Origin: Epiperipatus broadwayi
Lineage: Eukaryota > Onychophora > Udeonychophora > Euonychophora > Peripatidae
Length of the DNA: 64,000 bases
Reading direction: 5' to 3'
NCBI GenBank assembly: GCA_028023455.1
Contig: JAQFVV010012400.1
Coordinates: 11,353,748 to 11,417,747 of the forward strand
In this document: piece after piece, positions 37,251 through 50,239 of the stretch
Layout of the letters: every line of letters starts with the position of its first letter
How positions within the stretch are numbered: the first letter of the stretch is position 1
Notes under the pieces: generated by a model
What the model was told of the DNA's origin: nothing
Databases searched by the model: none
Seen by the model: the letters and a program-made list of their open reading frames with translations, nothing else
Made by a program: the position numbers and the translations under genes

Positions 37251-39214
37251 TCAATTCATTTATTTACCGTACAAAACTACAGCATAAAGCCAATTACAGT
37301 ATTGCACCATAATAAATATATAAATACATAAATGAGTTTAAATGACAAATTATTAATATAATTATGTGCCATATTTCAATAAAAGATAATTAACATATTT
37401 AAAAATCTAAAGTAAAATTAAATATCAGCATATAAACAATTATTATTAAGACATTAATAGTAACAAATAAATAAAAGGGATAAATATAAAGCACATAACA
37501 AAATATATAAAAAAAACAATTTAATATATATATAAACAAAATTAAGTTAAACCAATCAAATCTGACATTTAAATTTAATAACATTACAAAATTGATTATA
37601 ATCTAAATTAAAGTAATTAATATTGCTACAAATCCAATTATATAAAGATGGTAGCCTAAACAAAGGAGAAAATCTAAGAACATTGGAATGACAAGTTTTA
37701 ATGTAACAAACAGAAGCAGACCGAGTATCATGCACATGAGATCTAATTATAACAGTAGAAATTGTATTAGATAAAAGAACTATTTTATTAACAAGTTTAT
37801 AAAGATATTTAATATCTCTATATTGTCTTCTAGAAGAAAAATGAACAACAGTTTTATTTCCCAAAGAAACATATTTAGAAAACTTATTATACACTGATTG
37901 TAATAAATTACATTCCTGTTTAGAGCTAGGATTCCAAATGACTGAACAATATTCAATGATGGGAAGAACCAATGATAAAAATAATTTAAATTTTGTATCA
38001 CCACTGAAATGATAACCAAACCTTAGAATAGTACCTATAATTTTTAAAGCCTTACCAATAATCATTTCCAAATGAGGAAGAAAGGATCCATTACTAGAAA
38101 ATATAACTCCCAAATCTTTTTGGGATTCAACAGAAATAATTTTGTGAGAATTAATAAAATAAGAAAAATGCAAAACTTCAGATTTTTTAGAATACGAGAC
38201 TAAGGAACATTTACTGAAATTAATTATTTAGATCACACCAAGCACTAAAATTATCTATATCATTTTGAAGAAGAGTGCAATCAAACACAGATGTGATTCT
38301 TCTAAAGATTTTACAGTCATCTGCATAGCACAAAAGATAAGAAGATTTTAAGCAATCCTTAAGGTCATTCATATAAATGTTAAAAAGCATAGGTGCTAAA
38401 ATACTACCCTGAGGAACCCCCAAATTACATTTAAAATTAGATGAAATAGTATTATTAAATTTTATGTATGCAGTATGACCATGAAGAAAGGATTGAAACC
38501 AATAAACAAGCTTAGTAGAAAAACCCATTTGATATAATTTGTGAAGAAGAATACTGTGGTCTACTTTATCAAAAGCTCTTGATAAATCAAAATAAACAAC
38601 ATCAAGTCTCTGCTGGTCTTCAATTGCATGAGCTATATGATCATAAATTGTTAACAAATTAGTTTCTACAGATCTATTAGGTATAAAACCATGCTGTGAA
38701 GAAGAAATGAGTTTACTAACATCTAAAATAATTTTATTATAAACACACCTCTCAAAAATTCTAGCAATAGTATGTAAAACAGAAATAGGTCTATAGTTAT
38801 TAATACAATCACGTGATCCATTCTTAAAAATTGGGACCATTTTGGCACACTTAAACACATTAGGAAAAACACAAGAGTTAAGTGATAAATTAAAAATAAA
38901 TGCAAGAGGTACTGCAATAAATTCAGCTAGCCCTTTGTAAATAAATGAAGGAATATTATCATTTCCCAAACTAGAATGAATTTAAAGTCGCTTAATAGCC
39001 ATAACAACATCATCCTTAGAAATATGGTCAATCATACAATGAACAGTTGAAGAATTACAAAATAATGTAATATTTGAAGATATTGTATCATGTGATGAAC
39101 ATGATGAATATACATCAGCAAAATGTTTTGAAAAGTCATTTGCACTTAAAGTGAAACCATGAGTAGCTTGAACCCTTTTCTTACCCAAAACCAGACTTAT
39201 TAATGAAATCCCAA
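37251..39214 (-). pseudogene. Jockey/CR1-like retrotransposon, copy B, 5'-truncated
   Basis: The minus-strand RT resembles copy A but is clearly diverged. It starts abruptly inside the linker at FWDFINKSG (about 39210), where the (TAA)n tract begins, so the endonuclease is lost. A stop interrupts the frame at 38982 (RL*IHSSLG where copy A has QLKLHSSVG). The RT frame 38220-38969 carries VPIFKNGSRDCINNYRPIS, FDLSRAFDKVDH, GVPQGSILAPMLFNIYMND and CYADDCKIF. After a break near 38173-38220 the C-terminal part (37556-38173) has DLGVIFSSNGSFLPH and LVLPIIEYCSVIWNP. The 3' region 37251-37555 leads to the (ATT)n tail. Confidence 0.88.
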
Positions 39215-39478
<264 letters not shown>

Positions 39479-39522
39479 TTTATCAACAATTAATGTGCTA
39501 GTATAGGAAATGTGATCATGTG

Positions 39523-39657
<135 letters not shown>

Positions 39658-39659
39658 GA

Positions 39660-41180
39660 AATTATTATTATTGTGGTGCAATATTTACTGTTTTATAAGA
39701 TATTTTAAGGTGGACAGAAATTATTTCTATTTTGTGTAAAAGATGGATGATCTATTGGAAATTTGAACCTTGTTTGGCTATATATTTATATATTGAAACC
39801 ATAAGAAAGAGCGATTGATTTCAGTTGAGTTGTAAGGCAGAGAATTGCGATCATCCCTAACTTAATTCAACTATAATATATACAAATTTTATATTTCCGC
39901 ATAAAGTAAATCTATTCTATACATTAATAATCGATTCTAATTTAATAAAATAATAAATAAATTTCTCAGGGTTATTCAATAATATGTGTACTCTTATTAT
40001 ATTTTGATGAAAATATTTTGCAAATAGAGTGTTTTTTACTATAAGAAATAATCAGGAATAATCTGTATTTTGAAACTAAGGCTAGCAGTTTTAAATGTAT
40101 AAAGTTGATTAATGATTTATCTCAGGGTTATATAAAATAAAATAAAAACATGGATATAAAATATGTTATGCATTTTAAGATACAATAATGTAAAATGGTT
40201 TTTTGTGTACACATCATCTTATCCAATACCTTTGTATTTCAGATTGTATAAGACAATAATGACGTGTTTAATCAAAATAGATTTTATCTGCAATCTAAAT
40301 TCTTAAATATGACCTTTATATCCGAAATACACAGTGACGATGTTTTTTTTAATGATGACAAAAGAAAAATATTAAAACTTAACAATTACTTTATTACACA
40401 ATATAAAATAAATGATGAAAACAAACAATAACTATAAAAAAATTATATAAAATGTCTAATAAATATTATTTGTTTCCTAAATCTAATTTTAAACTTGGAA
40501 TGTAAAAGGTGTATATTATACAGTGTTGTGAAGATACTAACATTAAATAGGAATAGCTTATTCTTTCAAAGTAATTCTCAATTCAAATACTGGAGAATAA
40601 TAATCATCATCACAATGATAAATGATAAATGCTCTATCTGGTCCTTAATTAGTTTATTTCACTTGATAATGTTGGAGAAGATTTGTAATAATTAATAAAG
40701 CAAGTCATATATAATTGTTTTAAAAGAAGCAAGTGCAATTATTGCTTAGCATGCCTAAATAATATTTATGGCATAGGGGCTATTTATTTAGCCATAAGAC
40801 TATTTACTGGATTTATTTCCAGGCTTAATAGTTAGAGTAATACTCTAGTAACAAAATACAACTAGATCATTAGGATGTTTTATTACGTACTATATAACAT
40901 TTAAAATATTAATACTAACATATAAGAGTGATGCATAAAATATTTCTTAGGAGATCTACTCATCTAAATAAAGATGATTAATTCCATTTAACTTTGAGGT
41001 TGAAATTTAAGAACCATAAACATTATAATTGCAATGCAGCACAGTTTTATGTAAGTTTAATAATTACTTACATTTATACAATCTAAACCTAAGGTAAATC
41101 CCATTTAATCCCATTCAGTATCACCAATAATAATATTAAATAAAATATTAACTGTATAATATCGTAGTAATATCTGAGGA
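39660..41180. other. AT-rich gene-free stretch
   Basis: No gene or known repeat recognised. Confidence 0.4.
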
Positions 41181-41182
41181 AA

Positions 41183-41388
<206 letters not shown>

Positions 41389-41399
41389 CTTATAAATCA

Positions 41400-42305
41400 A
41401 ATATTCTTTCACTTAATATTACTATTTGTAATAAGCATTTTTAGTGTCTTAATAGCACTTGTACTTGTGCTAACATTTCATTTGTTGATAATATTTGCTA
41501 TCTAGGTGTTTTTATTAACTCTAGATTATCCTGATCAAAGCATATTGATGTTATCATTTATTAAATTATGTTTTTCTATTTATCTATTTTTTTTCCTTGG
41601 TCAACTTTGATTATTTTATATATTTCTTGTTATCAAAGTTTATTATGTTATATCAGTTTGGGAAAACTGTTCTACTTTTGCAATGACTATTTATTTTATC
41701 TGTTTTACAGAATTATACAATGCATATCATTTTTCAATTTTGTTAGATCACATACCACATCTGTTAGAGATATTTATGGAACTTATAATGCACTAGTTGT
41801 TATTCATTTATATTAGTATAGAGTAATTCTTGATATTTATTGTAGGAAAACTTGCTTGGATACTACATCTTCTATTGTAAATACTCATTTAGCTATTAAA
41901 TATCTACTGGCTTTACATAATTTTCTTAAGACTTCTAGTAGGAAACAATTTAGTTATAATGGTTTCAAATTATTTAATTTGTTTATACAAGATTGTCCTG
42001 TGAATTTAATGAACACCAGTTATTAGATCTTTAAAAAACATTTAAGGCATTGTTTATGTTATACTAAACATTAGTTTTTATTTGTTGTTTATATTGTTTG
42101 TTATGTTGTAGTTATTTACTACTGTGGTTGAATTGCCAAGTGTAATATCTGTAAGACTTTAATATTTTATGTTATATTCATACTTTATATATTTTATTAG
42201 TGCTTTTAGCTGTTATATTTAAATTCCTCACTCAAGATTTTTCTTGTATAAAATTTATATCATTATATTATACATTTATTGTTTGTTTCATAGTAAATAA
42301 ATAAA
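41400..42305 (+). pseudogene. Decayed non-LTR reverse transcriptase C-terminus
   Basis: One frame reads NICYLGVFINSRLS-stop-SKHID (about 41487-41550), the conserved post-catalytic LGV-ID-L-W-HI motif with Trp turned to a stop. Further on, HTTSVRDIYGTYNAL and FNLFIQDCPVNL then IFKKHLRHCL (about 41750-42050) fit the usual C-terminal tail of Jockey/CR1-like RTs. The 3' end is near 42295 in AGTAAATAAATAAAT. The catalytic domain is missing. Confidence 0.5.
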
Positions 42306-43011
42306 TCTGACAGTAATAATTCCTGCAACACACATTATAAAGAAATACAAAAAAAGAGTTATAAATCTATAGAAATAATATTGAGGAACGGTAAAAACTT
42401 TTCCATAGAAACAAAAATTATATTATTTAAAGCCCTAGAACTGTTAATGATACATTTTGGATCCAAAATATAGAATAGAAACAGTATAGCAATGATAAAC
42501 ATGCTATAGAAAATATTTAAGAATTTTATAAAGTATATTACCTTTCACTGGTAAAACAGAAACAATTAAAAGATCTAATATTATTATATAATATTATACA
42601 TGAGAACGTATGCTTATCAAATTGTATAACTAAAATTAAATTTAAAGAATTAATAAGAAACAAGAGGTATCATGAGAAAATAGAAATATCAACTACTAAA
42701 ATTTATATTTAGAACACTCTACTTTACAAAGAATAATAGACATTTTATCTATAGATAAAGATAAATTTATAAATATAATGAAATCTATATTATAGGAAAT
42801 ACTAATTTCTTGTTTATTATATTATTTTTACATTGTCTGTCATTTTAGCTTGACTGTATATGATGTGAAATACAGGCATTCTTCATGAACCTGGAGCTTA
42901 ATTGTAAAAACATGGGGAATTTGAACACAGACTTTCAAGTAGCCTTCAATTATCCACATTATCTCATAACACTGATACATGACCACACATATGTAGAAAA
43001 GATAAATAATC

Positions 43012-43055
43012 ACCAATATATGTATTATGTGCTGAACCAGCACTCATCAGTTGAT
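43012..43055 (-). ncRNA. Hammerhead-like motif, one core region changed
   Basis: Minus strand: stem I AUCAA/UUGGU, core CUGAUGA, perfect stem II GUGCU/AGCAC with loop GGUUC, AUAA in place of GAAA, stem III AUA/UAU, then A. Beyond a UGG bulge, stem I extends by AUAAUC (43059-43064) with GAUUAU (43006-43011). A stem I bulge is usual in natural hammerheads. The GAAA change should disable it. Confidence 0.6.
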
Positions 43056-43323
43056 CCAGATTATCATCTTCCACACACATATATAATCAGTGCTCAGTTT
43101 ATATTAAGATAGCAAATCTTCAAACTTTAATGAACAGGCTTCAATCTACTCTAACCTCCAACTTTTCAGGACATCCATACCATTAAAAATCTGATGATAG
43201 AAAGTCCAAATTCCATGCTGATATCAATATTATTGTCATGCCCATGTTGACCTCAAGTCACTCTGACCCCTCATGCATAGGACCATATCCATTTAAATAC
43301 ATATGTGGGAGATGATAATTTGG

Positions 43324-43367
43324 ACCAACTGATGAGTACTGCTTCAACACGAAATATGTATATTAGT
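43324..43367 (+). ncRNA. Hammerhead-like motif with intact core
   Basis: Plus strand: stem I ACCAA/UUAGU (one mismatch), CUGAUGA, stem II GUACU/AACAC (two A-C mismatches, each a transition from GUGCU/AGCAC), GAAA, stem III AUA-UG-UAU, A before the cleavage bond. Stem I extends past a UGG bulge by AUAAUU/GAUUAU. All core bases are present; stem II is weakened. Confidence 0.6.
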
Positions 43368-43553
43368 GATTATTTGTCTTTTCTACATGTGTGTGTTCCT
43401 GTGTATCAGTGGGATGAGATAGTGTCAATAGTTGAAGGGTGCTTGGAAGTCTGTGTTCAAATCCCCTATATCTTGATTGTATATATTTATTATATTTAGA
43501 TTATCTGCCTATAAATGGTTTGTATATTTCAAACTGTATGGAAGATGGAAATA

Positions 43554-43554
43554 A

Positions 43555-43625
<71 letters not shown>

Positions 43626-43651
43626 CATCATCATCATCATTATTATTATTA
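43554..43651 (+). repeat. (TTA)n with (TCA)n patch
   Basis: About 22 TTA units, five TCA units (about 43624-43640), then TTA again. It follows GATGGAAATAAA and looks like a retroposon tail. Confidence 0.93.
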
Positions 43652-43659
43652 ACTAAGAA

Positions 43660-46380
43660 GGAAGCAATTATGAAAAAGTGCATTAAATAATATCTGTCTG
43701 AGTTATTGCACTATAAATTTCATTTTGTAATATAATCTCTTTTCTGGAACACAATATCATTTAGCGTATTTGTTAATTCAAGGTAAGTTATATTTAAAAC
43801 ATTAATGCGTTTTAAGAACTATTTTTAAATTCGACGTTTACCATATTGAATATTTGCTTTGATAATCTATAATTCATTTAATGGTATTTAAATATTAAGC
43901 ATTGAGTTCAAAAATGCTTTTTTTCAAGCACTGGAGACAAAGGCAATTTAATCCATTTGAAAAGATATTACCATTTTATTCAGTACTTCTTTCATTTGAA
44001 ATAGATAATTAATCCATTCATTTATAAATCTTTAATCCATGTTGCTAAGTGTTTTGATGTATATCTGCTCAAGCAAATAATTTCTAATCCATATCAAAGT
44101 GAAGTTCATTCATTTTTGAATTAAACTTCAGCATTTTCCTAAGTGGGAAGTTTATGGAGGCATAATTGAGTTGAAAAATTATTATTTAAAATTTCCCCCT
44201 TTCATAATTAAAGACAAAATTCACAATATTAAAACATAATATGCACATTTTCTTAAAGTGAAGAAAACAATTATTTTACAATATTTTGAGAATAAATATA
44301 AGTAATTGAAGTTAATAAATATAATTTTCTAAATATATCAGCTATTTTACTATTACTTTCAATTGAAAAAGTTCAGTGATTTATTTTTGAAATTGTGAGA
44401 CAGCATTCTATAAGTCAATTTATCTATTTTCCATTAACAATTGATTGCAATAAATGAGATTCTGGAAATAAAGAATTACTTAATTAATCATGATAGTTCT
44501 GGTTTATTTGTTGTTGTACATCTTTTTCATACAAAGATGAGAAGTTATTTTAACCAGTAAAGACAAAATGCCTAGTTGTTTAGCCTGGCCGATTATCATG
44601 TACATGGCGAACAAAATAGCTATTTAAAAATTTGAACTTGCTTAGGTTCTGACTGCAATAAGAATTTGTGAAGACTGGTTTTTCCAAAATTCAGCTTTTA
44701 TATCTGTTTGATCAGCTGATGTCTGATTCAATTTACAGTATTCCCATTATGCATTGGGGTTATTTCTTTTTTTAAGGAAAACTTGAAAGAGGTTGGCATG
44801 GTTATTACCGGGCAAATGTTAGACTTAAGATTTTTTTTAATCAGCGCGGTAAAACTTTATGAACAACATTTAAAAATGAAGAAAAAATAACAATTTCTAT
44901 TTTTCTAAATTGGTTTACTTTTATTTCCAGGTTTTAAAATAATTCTATAAGCATTTATTTAAAATAAATAAAATATAAACTTTAGTAGTTCTCAGATATT
45001 TATTTCAAATAAATTGAAATTGACCTTTTAATAAATAATATTGTTTAATGAATATTCTAGAAAACTAAATCAATCGTTGCTAAATCTAAATCTGAACAAG
45101 TAAGCTTTTGCAAACACACGCACACAAAATATAAAATGTAATAACTGTTTGTTCTTCACCTAAATAAAAATGTAATCTGAAATACTACTGTTTTACTTAA
45201 AATATTTTAGTGTTGTAATGTTAAACTTATAATTCTATTCTGTATTTCTATATTAAATTATTTGTTTTATGTGTGTGAGCACTTCTATTTATTTGTATAA
45301 TTCAACAGCTTTATTTCTTAATAAGAATAATGTCAAAAATATAAGCAAACATATTTTAATATAAGTATCGATCATATAACCTGTTTGGGAAGTCATCCCA
45401 AAATGCTTTATAAAATTATATTTCCTCTTACGCATTAATATGAGAGACGTTCAACTTGATATTAATCATATTCTATGCTGTATAATTAATGACAGCGATG
45501 AATATATTTGTTTAACCGTAAAAATTAAAGCCAATAAAATTTTTACAGATGTAAATTTACGATAGCCAATTTACAGAAGCATCTGAAACTATATATATTG
45601 CTGCAGTGTTATTGCTTATTATTAGATTTTTTTGTCTTCTAGTGAGTTATAAAGTGGATAGAAATTATCCTCATCTCAGTGGAGAGTGCTAGTGTGCCAT
45701 ATTAAAGACAAATAGTGATAATTTAGTGGAGTGCAAAGTAGAGGAGTTCACGGTATGAGTGCTAAGAAAATTGAAAAATCTGATTGAATATGTTTTATTT
45801 TGAAACCTTTAATTACATGTATATTGTGAGATATTTGAAAATTACAGAGTACCAGAAGTTTTCATTTAAAAAGGCAAAAGTGGCAGGTATGATGATCATC
45901 ATTACTTGATTAGCAGGCTATGAATTGGGATAATAATTAGGCTTTATAGTGACCAGAGTCATATAAGTTTGCACAAATTACAAAGGTGATTATTAGTAAA
46001 ATGCTATCACACACATGCATTTTTCATGATTAAGCATTATATTGTAATAGAAACCATATTTGTATATTTGCTTCATTTAATATATATTAATCAGGCTATT
46101 ACAGCAATACAAACTTCAAAGCATCACTGTAGAAATTTACTTTAGAATCAGACAGTTATTTAAAATATAATCTAGAATAAGAAGTAGATGAATGACCATT
46201 TTTTATGCAAATGCCACGCGATTGTTTCCCATTACTGAATAGCAAATCACATCATATGTGATTGTTATAATCTTGTAAATAACTACTTTGTGCACTTTTA
46301 TAATTGTGTTTGAAAAACAACGTAATACTTTAGAAAATATTTGCAATTGCTATAACCTAAAAGAAATATTTTAAAAACTA
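43660..46380. other. AT-rich gene-free stretch
   Basis: No gene recognised. Near 45640-45760 a T-rich tract with TCTTCTAG and a downstream CACGGTATGAGT could mark a cryptic exon of about 105 bases, but no frame is open. Confidence 0.35.
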
Positions 46381-46384
46381 TGCA

Positions 46385-46470
46385 TGACGTTGCTAACTCA
46401 GTAATAGAGCATTGGATTAAAGAGATAAAAGTTTCTAGACCGATTTACAGCTGAATAAATAAATAAATAA
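46385..46470 (+). mobile_element. tRNA-derived SINE, decayed
   Basis: GTTGCTAACTCAGTAATAGA then GCATTGG matches a tRNA D-arm/A-box (usual GCTCAGTGGTAGAGC). A degraded B-box TAGACCGATTTACAG follows, then a (AATA)n tail. Order and tail support a SINE. Confidence 0.6.
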
Positions 46471-46479
46471 AATACTATT

Positions 46480-47910
46480 TGATTATTTAAATGAAACTGT
46501 GTGTTTAATCTGTTATATGGACGCTTGAAATTAGATATAAAAAACTAATTTTTGATTGTAATTATTGACTATCTGTTTAAACTAAAATGACTTTGTTATT
46601 TTATTTTAAACATTCCTTGTTAAGTTCACATATTGAAATATATTATTATATTGGATTTAATATTGTAACATTTAAAATGTTTATTTTATTGCCAAAGAAA
46701 TAGAATATATTTTTTATAAATATTAAAACATTATTTGTTAATAGAATATATTATTTATTGGTTAAGATAAAGAAAGAAAAAAAAACTAAATTTCTCAAAC
46801 AACCCAGTATTCAAACTGATATATCATTATTAAACAAAATTGTTTTGTAGAGTGAAAACTGAAGATGTCCACTTAAATAGTCAAAATATATTTAGTAATA
46901 ATAAAATTTATTTATTTTTTAATGGAAAATTAAAGCATATGATATCAAATGATATGTTTTATGTATTCATCTACTAGTAGCTTTGCTGCGATTCTCTGCT
47001 AAGATTTTAGGGATCATATATTATTTTCTCCTATATAGCTTTTTGCCTATCTATTTTTTTCGTAATCTTACATTTGATTTTATGCTTTGTGGATGTGCCC
47101 AATCCTACATATTTTGCCATTCTAATAAAAACTGCCTCTTGCATTGCAATTTTAATTTTTTTTATTTTGGCAATCAATAATGACATTAATTAATCTACGT
47201 TTTACATTTTTAGATCTATTCTACCTTTTTGTGTGATTTTATGATTATATACAATGGTGTAATAGATTAATTAAACACTAATTATATATATATATACTCT
47301 TCTTAGTGCCAGATATTTAGGTTCAGATGTACCATAAAATCATCATCATTTTGTAACAACTATTTTGATTTAAACTGATTATTCACTATAATAATCATAA
47401 AAAAAATTCTATTTTTTTTAAAAGATTATCATTTTGTAATATTGATTATGTCATGTGATAGTGACTTTATATATCATCTGAAAGAAAACTGGTGATATTC
47501 ATGCTAAAAATATACAAAGCAGAGTTTATTCATTATACAAAATACAGTATACAATATTACAGTAAATAATATTTTGATTACAAAATTAAAGTATGATTAA
47601 TGTATAATACTTTATTTTATTTTCATTTAGTTTCCTTGCAAGACAATTAATACATTCATTAATGGCATATCCAAAATAAAGTCTAATGACTATAGAAGTA
47701 AAAAAAGTGCATATCATGTCTATTTTGATGATGTACACAACTAAATGTATTAATATTATATTTTAGAATGTGTACATTAGCTTAAAAATGGTATATTCAG
47801 TCACTTTTATGGATTAAAATTCTTATTAATGATATTTTGCTTGTGTCAAAAATTACAATGACTATAATTATAAAATTTAGTTAATATATTTGTAAGTTAT
47901 TTTGAGGGGG
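46480..47910. other. AT-rich gene-free stretch
   Basis: No gene recognised. A (TA)n run lies near 47285. Confidence 0.4.
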
Positions 47911-47921
47911 AAAATGATTGT

Positions 47922-48660
47922 GTCCATTATGCAACTAACAATCAACTTTACCTGATCAAAGTTACTAAATATAAGTGTTAAATATCATTTACTGTATAGT
48001 ATTTGCTTAACTTTAAATAAAAATATTGTATTTTTTTCAGACATATTCATTTACTGCAAATGTAAAAAAGATACACTGCTAAAAAAAGAAATATAAATTG
48101 CATTCAGCACAAAACTAAAAATATTTTTATATATATACTATACTATTAATAATTAATTTTTAATTTTATACTATATTAGCTGAAGCATTTATTGAATTAA
48201 TTTTGAATTAAATCTTTTAAGTCAAATTAAAACTGCTATCATCCAAAGTATTATCTATGAAAGATAATGAAACAATTTCATGAATTATACAATTAATAAT
48301 CAACTTTATATGATCAAACATTACTAAATTTAAATTAAAAATATTTATTTACTGGATTAAAAATCATAATCTCATAATTTATTACAGACATATTCAAAAG
48401 ACAAACTTGAAAAATTATAATACAAAAAAAAAAAATACAAATTTTATTCAGCATAAAACTAAAAATAAATTTTAGTCATATATTATTATTTTTAAATTAT
48501 ATACTATATATGTATTAGCTAAAATATTCAGACAAGCAATTTTAAATTAAAATCTTTATGAATGTTAATTTCAGTCAAATCAAAACTGCCATTATCATAA
48601 GTGTATTTTTGGCATAAAAAACAATTGAGGGAGTAATGCTATGAATTATGCATTTATTAA
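47922..48660 (+). repeat. Diverged tandem duplication, about 360-bp period
   Basis: Two units (about 47922-48280 and 48281-48640) plus the start of a third share a series of blocks in the same order: AATCAACTTTA with TGATCAAA, TACAGACATATTCA or CAGACATATTCA, ATTCAGCA-AAAACTAAAAAT, TATTAGCT-AA, GTCAAAT-AAAACTGC. Spacing is conserved but there are many substitutions, so this is an old duplication unrelated in sequence to the 351-bp array at 57.5 kb. Confidence 0.7.
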
Positions 48661-49617
48661 TAAATTTTGTATAATGAAAATGCAATACAAAAAAGTTGAA
48701 GAAGTTTTATACTTTTAATTTTTATTTAAATGACATGTATTTCTGCCATTACAACACACTATATTATTCAAAAAAGCTAAGTTATTTCAAGAAAATGGCT
48801 ACTGTTTATAATAAACAGTGACATCTCAAGTTATAAAAAAGACTATAGTTAGCATATTTCAATATAAAGTGTTTATTTAATCTGCATAGTACATACTGTA
48901 AAAAAAGTCTTAAGTATTGATTACAATATGCAAAAACAAAAGTTATTAGATTTTTTTTCTAATTTATTACATTCAAATTTTTATTTTTAAAGTTAACAGT
49001 GTAATTAGGCTTTGGTAATGTCAGTTCTATATACATTATTAGTGCTTAAGATTTGCCCATACTTAAGTGTTTGGGTTGAAAGAATAGGTGGATTCATTCT
49101 ATTCTTTCATAAAGACTTTATCTTGTGTTGGAAGTGAAAGTATTCATTTATTATTAAGATTCATAAAGCGCATGTGAATTAGCTTGAAAAGCTGATCTTT
49201 AGTTTATTATAATTCATAAACATCACGCTATATAAAATAAATGTCTCATTTACATATTATTATTATTATTATCATCATCATTGTTCTTACATTATTGATA
49301 AATAACAAGTGTTCATGGTCACAACAATACAGTTAAGTGAGATATTATTAAAAATTGCTCTTTAAATTCTAAAAATTTGTCATAATATAAGATTATGAAT
49401 TTTAAGAAAATGAAATTTCCATATGAGTTTTTTTCAGTCAATGATTAACAGTTTAGCCAAAGAACATACATAAAAAAAATGTTAACTGTGAGCTTACTCA
49501 CCTTTTCTCTGTACATTTTTCTGTACATTTGCATAGTGAAACCACACATTTTTTCCTAGTGATATTAAATTTTTTCTTTTTAAAAGTTTACAGCAACTTA
49601 TATATTCAACTAGAATT

Positions 49618-50200
49618 ATAGCAGAATAAATACTAATGAACACCACATCACTTCTTCAACTTATGGATCAAAGAATCATTATAATTTTTAAAATGTACTA
49701 ACTTCAACAACTAATATAGTATTTTTTTTTTTTTTCATATGTCATAGCATCTGCCGGGACGCGAACCCACACCCGTCTGCAACCAACTACTTGCTTGCAT
49801 GGCGGCTGCGATACCTCTCGGCTAACAATATTTTGTTGACACTTTATATAAAGATTCTGATAAAAAATTAGTGATGACAACATTAAAAAGCTTTTGCAAT
49901 CATACATGGACATATTAATTAAAGAGAAATTAATGTAACTGGATGAAGAAGAAAAACCTGAAGGAACTGATTTTGAGTCAGAAGCCATGAATAGCATTTT
50001 CAAAGAATTGACCCCAACTTATAATATATTAGATGAAAAGAAAGTTAAAATAACAAGTAACCAATCATTCTAAATTTTTTTTTAAAAGTCTTCAATCATC
50101 AACAACTGTCCAAGAAACTCAAGATCATCAAAAGATTTAAAAGATGATGATAGACCCTTACAAAGAGCAATGTTGCCCCAAAAAACTGAATGATGGTGAG
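49618..50200 (+). pseudogene. Tigger/pogo-type DDE transposase C-terminus, SINE-interrupted
   Basis: Plus-strand pieces read NTTSLLQLMDQRIIIIFKMY (about 49637-49696), the decayed NTTSLIQPMDQGVIATFK motif beside the last catalytic acid of Tigger transposases. After the SINE (49721-49829) comes ISDDNIKKLLQSYMDILIKE, then KLM-stop-LDEEEKPEGTDFESE and MNSIFKEL (about 49868-50010). This matches the Tigger C-terminal tail, where an L-EL-E acidic stretch follows. One stop lies at the Gln position in LMQLDEE. Earlier transposase domains are absent. Confidence 0.65.
49721..49829 (-). mobile_element. tRNA-derived SINE inserted in Tigger relic
   Basis: Minus strand: GTTAGCCGAGAGGTATCGCA (A-box and D-arm), an anticodon arm region, B-box GGGTTCGCGTCCC, then GGCAGATGCTATGACATATG and poly-A. 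It shares the GATGCTATGACA tail with the SINE at 20173-20284, although its head differs more. It interrupts the transposase relic, so it is younger than that insertion. Confidence 0.8.
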
Positions 50201-50239
50201 TGCTGAATGGATGAATTATAAAAAAGAATAACTTTAAGC

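Larger units (their letters stand above)
42912..43475. mobile_element. Hammerhead/tRNA-like fold-back element, copy 2
   Basis: The left end GGGGAATTTGAACACAGACT is mirrored at the right end by AGTCTGTGTTCAAATCCCCT. A full copy lies on the minus strand (42912-43300) and a partial one on the plus strand (43304-43475), so the two are inverted. Each contains a hammerhead-like segment. On the sense strand a tRNA-like module follows about 40 bases later: A-box-like CAGTGGGATGAGATAGTG (about 43407) and B-box GTTCAAATCCCC (about 43459). The module looks like a tRNA-derived SINE head. A 70-base AT-rich stretch and GATGGAAATAAA then lead into (TTA)n. Confidence 0.7.

Noticed and set aside
45653-45760. 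Possible 105-bp exon between TCTTCTAG and GTATGAGT
   Set aside because: All frames have stops, and splice-like strings are common by chance; no transcript evidence.
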